Assembly: GCF_009882915.1 (NCBI RefSeq)
Contig: NZ_WTUW01000002.1
Coordinates: 1,516,895 to 1,580,894 of the forward strand
Length of the DNA stretch: 64,000 bases
Source: Sneathiella litorea
GTDB taxonomy: Bacteria > Pseudomonadota > Alphaproteobacteria > Sneathiellales > Sneathiellaceae
Direction of reading: 5' to 3'
Position numbers and translations under genes: made by a program. The notes under the pieces were generated by a model, which was not told the DNA's origin, did no database searches, and saw nothing but the letters and a program-made list of their open reading frames with translations. Positions 53,983 through 62,232 of this stretch are shown here, in pieces. Within the stretch, counting starts at the first letter, position 1. Each line of letters starts with the position of its first letter.

Positions 53983-55764
53983 TTGCACCACAACAGCCAC
54001 AGTCTGTACTCTCGTATTTCCATTGTTAGTGCGTCGTCAGTTTTTATTTTTTTGGGCCTTCTCCTAACTGTAAACCGGTTGACAATTGCAACCATGCTGC
54101 CCCCTTTCGCGGACATCGGAATTTCCTTCCTGCTTGCAGTTGTTTTCGTTTTTATTCTGGAAGGAATAAATGCCTCGAGAACCGCACTGTTATCTATCGG
54201 AATCTTCTTACTCTTTTTAATACTATGGGCACTTGCGACATCACCACTTTACTCACCGGGGGATGATGAATATGCCTATCATTTGACTGCGATCTGGGAC
54301 CTCGCGGAAGGATGGAATCCACTCGCGACTGCTCACAATAATATATGGATAGATTCATATCCGAACGGTTATTGGGCTTTGCAATCCTATATTGTCGCAA
54401 CAACCGGACTAATTCTATCCGGTCAGTCGCTTCTGACTGGCCTCATGGCCACTGTTACGGTTCTTACTTTTGGCTTCTTTCTTGAACAGTTTGCGGGTCG
54501 CCTCTCCCGGTACCAGAAACTCGCCTCACTTTTTCTGGCAGGGATTATAATCGGGAATCCTATCGTCCTGACGCAAATGATGACTCATTACACAGATGCG
54601 CCGCTCTACCTTATCGGCTGCGCTCTCGTTTTCTTTCTGATGATAGATGCATTTACGCCCAATAAACTTGCCAGATGGGGCGTAATCAGCTGCATAATTC
54701 TGCTTATCAATACCAAAACAGCCACCCTGTACTATGTTCCCCTTATCGTGATTGGTGGATTTGTCATGGACCTTGTTCTTAACGGGTCGATAAAAGATTG
54801 TGTTCCACGGGCTTTCCAATGGATTTTAAGAAAAGGATTCTTGTATGCTTTCGTGTATTTCTTTGCAATTATTGTTCTTGGGTACAAGCCGTATGTGACC
54901 AATCTTCAGGACCATTTGGCGCTGCTTTATCCCTCTGTTACAGAAATCATGAGCTATAATATTCCCAACAATGTGCAAGGGGTTTCGGCTCCTGTCGGGT
55001 TCTTTTATGGAATATTTGCTGAAACCGGCCGAACATTGTGGCCTTATCCCTTTGATTCCCAAATCCACCTCAAGATACCGGGAAGCTTTACATTCGACGA
55101 ATTCAAAATCCTTCGTTTTGACACACGTCGCGGAGGGTTTGGCCCCTTTTTCAGCCTGGCATTATTAAGCTCCCTTTTAACCTACATTACCTGTAGAGCT
55201 GCCTGCTTCTCAAGTAGGTCATATACGATGGTCAAGGGTGGGGACAGCATTGCTGCCTACGCCACCATTCTTTTCCTTATGTCTATGTTTTTTCCTGAAT
55301 CCTGGTGGGCCCGCTATGTCCCATTTACCTGGCTCAGTGCTGTACTTTTTGTTATTGCCTCATTTTACCTCACCGGCCATGGTAAAACGCTGATCTTTAT
55401 CCGATTCATACAAAGCGTTGCCCTGCTTTCATTTCTTCTTAGTATGGCCGCAGGCGCTGGCGGTGCACTTAAGCAAAACATCCAGGTTCGGACGGCCACC
55501 AAGGCAATTGAAGCCGCGAAAGACAATCCGGTTATCGAAATATATATCGAGAAAGATATCAGAATAACCCGTGATTATCAGTCCAAACAAATTTCCGATG
55601 CCGCGAATGTTTGGGCCCGCGTACTTGCGCGAAACGACGTTCACGTCCGTATTGTCGGAACTAAGCTCCCTGCAAATGAAAAAAAATATTGTCAGAAACT
55701 AGGCTGGTTAGAAGCTCATGTGCTCTGGTGCATTCCAAAAACAAAAAACGGTGCAGGTGGTTGA
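53983..55764 (+). CDS. Polytopic GT-C-like membrane protein, paralogue 2
   Basis: A protein of about 593 residues aligned with paralogue 1 along its length: DDEYAYHLTAIWDLA, WIDSYPNGYWALQSY, THYTDAPLYL, GYKPYVTN, TRRGGFGPFFSLALL, FPESWWARYVPFTWL, and the C-terminal Cys...WC tail. The frame is open back to 53911, but I choose TTG 53983 because GAGGGG lies about nine bases before it and the resulting N terminus aligns with the paralogues; ATG 53956 is the alternative. It starts about 100 bases after paralogue 1 and is convergent with the GT87 trio. It differs at the first acidic loop (DDEY versus HDGY). Confidence 0.75.
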   Translation: MHHNSHSLYSRISIVSASSVFIFLGLLLTVNRLTIATMLPPFADIGISFLLAVVFVFILEGINASRTALLSIGIFLLFLILWALATSPLYSPGDDEYAYHLTAIWDLAEGWNPLATAHNNIWIDSYPNGYWALQSYIVATTGLILSGQSLLTGLMATVTVLTFGFFLEQFAGRLSRYQKLASLFLAGIIIGNPIVLTQMMTHYTDAPLYLIGCALVFFLMIDAFTPNKLARWGVISCIILLINTKTATLYYVPLIVIGGFVMDLVLNGSIKDCVPRAFQWILRKGFLYAFVYFFAIIVLGYKPYVTNLQDHLALLYPSVTEIMSYNIPNNVQGVSAPVGFFYGIFAETGRTLWPYPFDSQIHLKIPGSFTFDEFKILRFDTRRGGFGPFFSLALLSSLLTYITCRAACFSSRSYTMVKGGDSIAAYATILFLMSMFFPESWWARYVPFTWLSAVLFVIASFYLTGHGKTLIFIRFIQSVALLSFLLSMAAGAGGALKQNIQVRTATKAIEAAKDNPVIEIYIEKDIRITRDYQSKQISDAANVWARVLARNDVHVRIVGTKLPANEKKYCQKLGWLEAHVLWCIPKTKNGAGG

Positions 55765-55785
55765 ATTAACTGCTGCCACTGGTGT

Positions 55786-57153
55786 TCAGGCAGGCTTATT
55801 TACCTTAACCAGGGAAACGTCTCTTGATCGTAACAGGAACAAGGCAATCAGCAGTATAAGAGCGCCGTAAAAATGTAAGGATTGCAACAAGTTTAGCGGA
55901 GGCTTACTGAATGCTTCTGTTTCGATGAATGAGAAATAATTGGCGAGAAGGAAATAACTTATACATAGAAGCAGAAGGTTAAGGTATGTCGAAAGCCTCG
56001 CTTCTTTAGAGAAAGAATGAACAGCCACCAAAAAAGCGGCGGCTATAACAGGCATCAATATTCCGTAATGGTGTACCCATGCGACCGGCGACGCGATTGT
56101 ACAAACCAGCAGCATCGTCGCAAGATCCAGTGCAGAGCCCATCGTTTGCTCCCTTTCGGAGCCAACATAGGTCCCTCTTCGATAAAATAGCCCAACCAGT
56201 ATGAATAAGACTGTAGAGACCAATGTTCCCACGTGAACGACACGATCATATGGAGCGAAAGTTTCCAATGTCCACATAAGGGACGTGGCGTCGACAAATA
56301 ACCGGTTCAACAGCCCATTAACGCTCTGGTTCGGCCAATACACCTCACCATGCTGGCCCATGTGAGAGAGTGCTCGCAGATAATCGAGATGCTCCTGAAA
56401 ACCGAATATGGCCAGGGAAATAATGCCCGCAGGTATAAAGACAAGCAGCAGGCCGATTGAAAATTGTTTTTCTTTCCTTAAAGCTGCCCAGAGAAGAAGC
56501 AATGCAAACTGCGGCTTAATTAGTGCCGCGAGTGCGATCATCATGCCAGAGAAGTACTTTCGTCCCATAAGCCAGCTCAGGAAAGCCATACTTATCAGTA
56601 AATCTATGATCACCTGTACCTGGCCGATAAACTGCCCCCACATGACAGGATAAAAGCTGTACGTGCCGATCAGGACAATGAGGAAGCTAGCGACGCGGAA
56701 TACATTAGAAACCCGGAATTCCTGATAATATTTTTTTACAATGACGATTATTGTTTGATAGCTACAGACAACTATTCCGACCAACGATAAATATGATACG
56801 AAGTTCGCAATTTCAGTCGCCCGCTCCCAACTCATATCAAACTTATAAACCACCCAAAATGGCAGAATGCTGATTGGCGGATACTGAAACTTAATGTTCC
56901 GTTCGAAGAAAACGCTTTCGTAGATACCCTTATCTGGAAATTGAAGCTTGGCGACGGCAGCCTCTGTCATTGGCCACCATGAATCAAAGTAAATCAGGTC
57001 AAACTTCAGGACCGTGCTCGTGAGTGTTGCGATATAGGTATCGCCCAATGCATAATCTATGACGTCTTTCGCGATGCCCAGAGCGACTATCCCGCCCATT
57101 ACTAGAATGAAAAGAACTGCGGGACTGACTGAAATATTGGATCGCTGAAACAT
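55786..57153 (-). CDS. GT87/DUF2029 membrane glycosyltransferase, paralogue A
   Basis: A 455-residue polytopic protein. Motifs shared by the three GT87-like genes are FDSWWPMTEAA (acidic first loop), KFQYPPISILPFW, GQFIGQVQVIIDLL, ALIKPQFALLLLWA, NQSVNGLLNRL and VAWVHHYG. DUF2029/GT87 enzymes are GT-C mannosyl- or hexosyltransferases using polyprenyl-phosphate sugars. I start at ATG 57153, which aligns with the paralogues; GTG 57198 would add 15 residues. It is convergent with paralogue 2, 21 bases apart, and last of three tandem minus-strand copies. Confidence 0.82.
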   Translation of the reverse strand: MFQRSNISVSPAVLFILVMGGIVALGIAKDVIDYALGDTYIATLTSTVLKFDLIYFDSWWPMTEAAVAKLQFPDKGIYESVFFERNIKFQYPPISILPFWVVYKFDMSWERATEIANFVSYLSLVGIVVCSYQTIIVIVKKYYQEFRVSNVFRVASFLIVLIGTYSFYPVMWGQFIGQVQVIIDLLISMAFLSWLMGRKYFSGMMIALAALIKPQFALLLLWAALRKEKQFSIGLLLVFIPAGIISLAIFGFQEHLDYLRALSHMGQHGEVYWPNQSVNGLLNRLFVDATSLMWTLETFAPYDRVVHVGTLVSTVLFILVGLFYRRGTYVGSEREQTMGSALDLATMLLVCTIASPVAWVHHYGILMPVIAAAFLVAVHSFSKEARLSTYLNLLLLCISYFLLANYFSFIETEAFSKPPLNLLQSLHFYGALILLIALFLLRSRDVSLVKVNKPA

Positions 57154-57217
57154 TAAAGAACTATCCGAACTTGCGATAAAATTAACGGAACAAGTCACGC
57201 CTGAAATTAATAAGGAA

Positions 57218-57272
57218 GTCGCCCGAATACTACCGGATGAGGAAAAAGGGTCAAGTTTTCCCCGCAGGCGAC
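57218..57272 (-). other. Nested stem-loop between GT87 paralogues B and A
   Basis: GTCGCC (57218-57223) pairs with GGCGAC (57267-57272), and inside it GGAAAA (57241-57246) pairs with TTTTCC (57256-57261). It lies between the stop of the middle copy and the start of the last copy, where it could separate their expression. Confidence 0.45.
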
Positions 57273-57299
57273 AGACTATATGCCAGGAGTTTCCATTTC

Positions 57300-58661
57300 C
57301 TAACTACCGTCATCCGCTCTATTTGCTAGAGCATGTCTTAACAACAATAATGCGATTAATAGGAAAATGCCGCCATAGAAAAAGTAAGACAATACTAAAT
57401 TTACCGGAGAGTCATAGTAGGCTTCTTTGTCCAGAAAACTAAAATAGTTCGATACTAAAATGTAACTAATACAGAGCAACGCGAAACAAGCCATTGCATA
57501 GCCTGTCCGTTCCTTCTGCAAAAGAATGATGGCAACCATAATAGCCATTAGAAATATAGGCCATGCAACACCATAGTGATGCGTCCATACAGTCGGAGAG
57601 GCCATTATTGATAACAAGACCATTGTTGCTAAATCCAACGCCGAATTTAACGTATTGTTACCAGACAAACTGGAGCCTGGAATTTTTGGTTTGTTATAAA
57701 ATAAGCCAAACAACACAAGAAGGATTGTCGAAGCCAATGTACTGAAATAGACGTAGGGGTTATATTCAGAGTAGGAATACGGATCAAAATCTGCCAGATC
57801 TGCATCAGTAATTAAACGGCTAAGCAATCCGTTTACACTCTGGTTTGGCCAAAAGGCCTCCCCATGCAAACTGATATGCGATAAGACCCGCAGATAATCT
57901 AAATGTTCTTGGAAGCCAAATACGGCAAGCGATACAATACCCGCCGGAACGAACACGATTAACATTCCAATGGTAAAGGCTTTCTCTTTACGTATTATCC
58001 CCCAAAGCAAAAGTAAAATGAGCTGCGGCTTTAATAGGGCCGCTGCGGCAAGGAACATTCCCGCGAAATGCCTCCTGTCAACCAGCCAGGCAAGAAACGT
58101 AAGGCTTACCAGAAAATCAATGAGAACCTGTAGTTGTCCCAGATACTGCGCAATAACAATCGGGTGAAATGTAAAAACAGAAAGAAAGGTTACAACAAAT
58201 ATCCCCAATTTCTTTCTTGCGGGTAATAGTTTTTCGTTACCATAAATGCCTAGAATATTGATAACTATTCTGTAACCGCAAAATGCGATACCGAACACCG
58301 CCAGAAATGAAATGGTATAGGAAATTTTGACGATAGCCTCAAAGTCAAACCCAAATTTAATCAGGATCATATAGGGAAGCAGGCTTACCGGTGGATATTG
58401 AAACTTTATCCCTTTCTCAAAGAATATAAGATCATAGATACCTCGGTCAGTGTACACGCGTCTTGCTTGGGCCGCTTCATACATTGGCCACCAGGAGTCA
58501 TCCTGCTCCATAGCATGCGTTAAAACCGCCTTTAACTCATAGAATATGTAGCCAAACCCCCAGAAATAATCGATCACCCCGCTAACAAGAAATAGGGAGA
58601 TTATAACGCAAAAAACTAGCGTGAATGCATTTGCTGGATCTTTGGTTATTTTACGATACAT
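57300..58661 (-). CDS. GT87/DUF2029 membrane glycosyltransferase, paralogue B
   Basis: A 453-residue polytopic protein with the same motif order as its neighbours: DDSWWPMYEAAQA (about 52-64), KFQYPPVSLLPYM, AQYLGQLQVLIDFLV, LLKPQLILLLLWG, NQSVNGLLSRL and TVWTHHYG. Its outer loops differ most from the other copies. It lies 40 bases after paralogue C and is probably on one transcript with it. Substrate and acceptor unknown. Confidence 0.82.
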   Translation of the reverse strand: MYRKITKDPANAFTLVFCVIISLFLVSGVIDYFWGFGYIFYELKAVLTHAMEQDDSWWPMYEAAQARRVYTDRGIYDLIFFEKGIKFQYPPVSLLPYMILIKFGFDFEAIVKISYTISFLAVFGIAFCGYRIVINILGIYGNEKLLPARKKLGIFVVTFLSVFTFHPIVIAQYLGQLQVLIDFLVSLTFLAWLVDRRHFAGMFLAAAALLKPQLILLLLWGIIRKEKAFTIGMLIVFVPAGIVSLAVFGFQEHLDYLRVLSHISLHGEAFWPNQSVNGLLSRLITDADLADFDPYSYSEYNPYVYFSTLASTILLVLFGLFYNKPKIPGSSLSGNNTLNSALDLATMVLLSIMASPTVWTHHYGVAWPIFLMAIMVAIILLQKERTGYAMACFALLCISYILVSNYFSFLDKEAYYDSPVNLVLSYFFYGGIFLLIALLLLRHALANRADDGS

Positions 58662-58700
58662 TGTCTTTTCAACTACCTGTGTTCTAAAATCTTCGCCTGA

Positions 58701-60077
58701 CTAAACGCCTGCTTGATCAGTCTGAGCATAACCTGCCAGATATCGCCGGAGTATTAAAAGCACCGCCAGCATCAGGAATGCTCCAAACAGGTAATACGAC
58801 TGAAGCAAGTTGATGGGAGACGAAGAAAAAGGCTCACTCGCAATGGCCGGAAACCTATTTGATATCAAAAGAAAACTTATCCCCAGAAGCCAACTAACAA
58901 CGATAATGCTTTGGTCACGCTTTTTCTTGCAAGAATAACAGGCCACCACAACGAAGGTCGCAACAAACAGGGGCCATAAAATACCATAATGGTGATACCA
59001 TGCTATTGGTGACGCAATTGTCGCCAGCAAAAGCATTGTCGCCAGGTCAAGCGCAGACCATATCGATTGAACGCCTTCTGAAACCGGATGCCTGTTTCCA
59101 ACTCGGTAAAACAAGCCCAGCAATATAAGCATGACAGTTGTCACGAGAGTCGTAACATGTACGATCGGATTATAGGGCGCATATGAATTTACTGGAAATT
59201 CCAGAGAATTAACGTCACTTAATAGCCTGTGCAAAAGCCCGTTAATGCTTTGGTTCGGCCAATAAGCTTCGCCATGTTTCCCCATTAAAGAAAGAGTATC
59301 TAGATAGTGGACATGCTCATCAAAACCAAAAACATAAAGGGAAACGATGCCGGCCGGAATAAATACGAGTATCATTCCAACCACAAGCTCCTTTTCCTTG
59401 CGAAGGAGCGCCCAAAAGAGAACTAAGGTAAACTGGGGCTTGACCAGTGCCGCAACAGCCAGACAGGCGCCGGAAAAATATTTTCTGTTTGTCAGGAATA
59501 ATAAAAAAGCCAAGCCGATTACAACATCTAACAAGACCTGAACCTGGCCCAAATACTGCGCTCTGATTATGGCATCGAAACCGAATGTTCCAACCAAGGA
59601 AATAGCGAAAATAACGACCCTGTGTCGCCAGCTTAAGTAACTCTCTTTAGATAAATTCTTAAAAGTCGAAACTATTATTTCGTATATAAAAACCGCTAGT
59701 ATAAATATTGAAGCATAAGACAGTGTATTTGCAATCTCCCGAATAGCCTCCCAACCCAGGCCCAATTTTATTAACACGATAAAGGGCAAAATACTCAGTG
59801 GCGGATATTGAAACTTCATCCTCTCTTCAAAAAAGATCGTCTGATAGATTTCATGGCCGTGAATCCAAACTTTCGCAGCATTATACATCGGCCACCAAGA
59901 GTCGTCGTCGACGATGATGAGCTGTAATACCGTCCAGGTTTCCTTTATCGCCTCGCCGCTCCCCCAAACATGGTCAACAGCTTCATACAAAAGGCTGATA
60001 GTAATCAAAGAGCCGACCATATAAATGAAAATGGTCGCTGGATTACTTTCTCGTGCTCGGAAGTTAAGCTCTGACAT
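58701..60077 (-). CDS. GT87/DUF2029 membrane glycosyltransferase, paralogue C
   Basis: A 458-residue polytopic protein, the promoter-proximal member of the GT87 trio. It has DDDSWWPMYNAAKVW (about 54-68), KFQYPPLSILPFI, AQYLGQVQVLLDVV, ALVKPQFTLVLFWA, NQSINGLLHRL and IAWYHHYG. It is divergent from paralogue 3 of the 580-residue family, sharing the 350-base gap. The three copies differ throughout, so the duplications are not recent. Confidence 0.82.
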   Translation of the reverse strand: MSELNFRARESNPATIFIYMVGSLITISLLYEAVDHVWGSGEAIKETWTVLQLIIVDDDSWWPMYNAAKVWIHGHEIYQTIFFEERMKFQYPPLSILPFIVLIKLGLGWEAIREIANTLSYASIFILAVFIYEIIVSTFKNLSKESYLSWRHRVVIFAISLVGTFGFDAIIRAQYLGQVQVLLDVVIGLAFLLFLTNRKYFSGACLAVAALVKPQFTLVLFWALLRKEKELVVGMILVFIPAGIVSLYVFGFDEHVHYLDTLSLMGKHGEAYWPNQSINGLLHRLLSDVNSLEFPVNSYAPYNPIVHVTTLVTTVMLILLGLFYRVGNRHPVSEGVQSIWSALDLATMLLLATIASPIAWYHHYGILWPLFVATFVVVACYSCKKKRDQSIIVVSWLLGISFLLISNRFPAIASEPFSSSPINLLQSYYLFGAFLMLAVLLILRRYLAGYAQTDQAGV

Positions 60078-60428
60078 TTACACTTCTGACTTTCTTCAGT
60101 TTTTGGCCAGCGTACTGCCCGCGGTCGCGTTCGAGCTTGAACACCTCCATACTAGAGATCGACAGGCAAGGGTCAAGTTAGCAAAACAAAATATAATGAA
60201 GATAAAATTTAACATAACAAAACAAGCTCGCTCAGGATTTCAGCGCTACACATATTTTCATGGCTTTCCTTGGATTTCGGGACCTTTTATATCCCCGAAC
60301 AATTACTCTCTCTGAAATGATGTTCGAACAACATGCGGTCATCATTGCCTATACTGGCAATGGTTTATTAGCTTGTTTATGATATCGACGGTGCCCTATA
60401 AGAATTTGTACAAAAGGAATACTCGTAA
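60078..60428. other. Divergent control region between GT87-C and paralogue 3
   Basis: 351 bases, AT-rich, no convincing coding frame. It contains the palindrome TGTTCGAACA (60321-60330) and a plus-strand promoter candidate (separate entry). I did not find a clear minus-strand promoter. Confidence 0.5.
60373..60402 (+). promoter_or_regulatory. Promoter candidate for paralogue 3
   Basis: TTGTTT (60373-60378) and TATAAG (60397-60402) are separated by 18 bases. A start near 60409 would give a short leader containing the AAAAGGAAT ribosome site before ATG 60429. The palindrome TGTTCGAACA lies 43 bases upstream. Confidence 0.45.
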
Positions 60429-62168
60429 ATGACGCGCTTTGCGAATGTAGGATCCGCGGCGATTTTTCTGTTTCTTTCCGTACTCCTTGTCATCAGCAGG
60501 ATAACGGTAGTGATTGCCGTTCATCCAGTTGTTTTTTTGGCACTTTCGATAGCAATTATAGTCCTCATATTCCGGTTAACTCAGGGATACAGAGCGTCAC
60601 TGTGGGCGCTGGCAGCGATTGTCGGATTTTGCGCAATAATCGCTGCCTGGGCAATATCAACTCAGTTTCTTTACGATGCCGGACATGATGGCCATTCCTA
60701 CCACCTTACAGCGATTTGGGATATCGCCGATGGGTGGAGTCCGTTTCTATCGCCCCATGACAATATATGGGTCGATTCCTATCCAAGCGGCTATTGGGTT
60801 TTGCAATCATATCTTGTTTCCACAACAGGATTGCTCCTTTCCGGTAAATCTCTGACCATCGGCTTAATGGTTGCCGTTGCATTACTTGCATACGGCTTTT
60901 TTCTTGATCACTGTTCAGACCTTGTGGCGCACTACAGGAACTTCTGGGCATTCCTGTTCGCTGTATTCGTGGTCGCGAACCCCGTCACCGTTACCCAGAT
61001 AATGACCCACTATATTGACGGGTCCCTTTATCTGTTGGGAAGCGCATTTGCGTTATTTCTGTTATCCGATACCTTTTCCGCGAACCGGTTCGCAAAATGG
61101 AGCGCCGTGGGATGTATTATTCTGATGGTCAATACGAAAACGGCTTCTCTCTACTATGTCCCAATGATTGTGTTCGCCAGCCTTATGGCCGGATGGGCTC
61201 TGAAAAAAATTGAGTTATCACATTTTCAGTTTTTAATTAACTGGATCCTGTCCCGGGGTATTCTGCTTGGAATGGCGTTTATTGTTGGCATTACCGTGAT
61301 CGGCTACAAACCCTATGTTACGAATATCCTGGACCATGGAGAGTTGCTCTATCCGTCCGTTGATAAAATCATGGCAACCAATATCCCTGAGAACCTGGAA
61401 CCATTACCCGTACCCATGAAATTTTTATATGGAATTCTGTCGCGAACAGAAGACAGCGTCTGGCCTGTTTTGGTGACAGCTCCTGTCCATCTGAAAATTC
61501 CTGGCACCTTCCAACTCTCGGAATTCAAGGATCTTGATTTTGATACCCGCCGTGGCGGCTTCGGTCCTTTTTTCAGTCTGGCACTTATTCTTTCCTTCGC
61601 TGTTTATCTCTTATCGAAGTTGACCCAGCAACACGACAGTAATGGACCATTGAAACGCAAGGGCGATGCCATGGCCTTGTTTGCTATCATATTGTTTGGC
61701 GCGTCCGTATTGTTTCCTGAATCCTGGTGGGCGCGTTACGTGCCATTTACGTGGCTAGTTGTTCTATTGTTGACATTGTCCTCGTTATTTCATGCCAAAA
61801 GGGGCAGCAGCCCCATAGCATCCCAAATTTTGGTTGCCGTCATCGTTTTGTGCTTCGCCGGCAATATTGTTGCGGGACTACTCGGCTCTCTTCGTCAAAG
61901 CTGGCAAACTTATCAAAGGACTGCGGTCATAGAGAAAATGAAGAATTATCCGATTATCGAACTTACCCTTATTCACGATCCAAGGGTTATCAAGGATGAT
62001 CAATCAACGGCAATCACCTATTCAGACCATACCTGGACCACTCTTCTTCGTGAACGTGGCATTAAAACCAGGATCACATCAGAATTCCGAAAGGAAGATT
62101 GCGAGATTTCGGGCTTTTTTGACGGTAATATTTTGTGGTGTGCAAAAAATAAACCACGCGATAACTGA
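60429..62168 (+). CDS. Polytopic GT-C-like membrane protein, paralogue 3
   Basis: A 579-residue member of the four-copy family: HDGHSYHLTAIWDIA (about 86-100), WVDSYPSGYWVLQSY, THYIDGSLYLLG, GYKPYVTNILDHG, TRRGGFGPFFSLAL, FPESWWARYVPFTWL, and the tail with C565-equivalent and WC. Its N terminus (MTRFANVGSAAIFLFL) is nearly identical to that of paralogue 4, yet third codon positions differ widely, so the pair is old and under protein-level constraint. Note SHIDG-type change: THYIDGSLYL where others read DAPLYL. Confidence 0.75.
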   Translation: MTRFANVGSAAIFLFLSVLLVISRITVVIAVHPVVFLALSIAIIVLIFRLTQGYRASLWALAAIVGFCAIIAAWAISTQFLYDAGHDGHSYHLTAIWDIADGWSPFLSPHDNIWVDSYPSGYWVLQSYLVSTTGLLLSGKSLTIGLMVAVALLAYGFFLDHCSDLVAHYRNFWAFLFAVFVVANPVTVTQIMTHYIDGSLYLLGSAFALFLLSDTFSANRFAKWSAVGCIILMVNTKTASLYYVPMIVFASLMAGWALKKIELSHFQFLINWILSRGILLGMAFIVGITVIGYKPYVTNILDHGELLYPSVDKIMATNIPENLEPLPVPMKFLYGILSRTEDSVWPVLVTAPVHLKIPGTFQLSEFKDLDFDTRRGGFGPFFSLALILSFAVYLLSKLTQQHDSNGPLKRKGDAMALFAIILFGASVLFPESWWARYVPFTWLVVLLLTLSSLFHAKRGSSPIASQILVAVIVLCFAGNIVAGLLGSLRQSWQTYQRTAVIEKMKNYPIIELTLIHDPRVIKDDQSTAITYSDHTWTTLLRERGIKTRITSEFRKEDCEISGFFDGNILWCAKNKPRDN

Positions 62169-62196
62169 AAAATTCTCGGTTCAACATCAGGCATTT

Positions 62197-62218
62197 TCTG
62201 TTCAAAAGAACAGATTTT
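62197..62218 (+). terminator. Hairpin with T-run before paralogue 4
   Basis: TCTGTTC-aaaa-GAACAGA is a perfect seven-base stem with a four-base loop, followed by TTTT. It ends immediately before the ribosome site TAGGAAAG of paralogue 4. It could act as a weak terminator or attenuator between paralogues 3 and 4. Confidence 0.5.
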
Positions 62219-62232
62219 AGGAAAGATCATTT

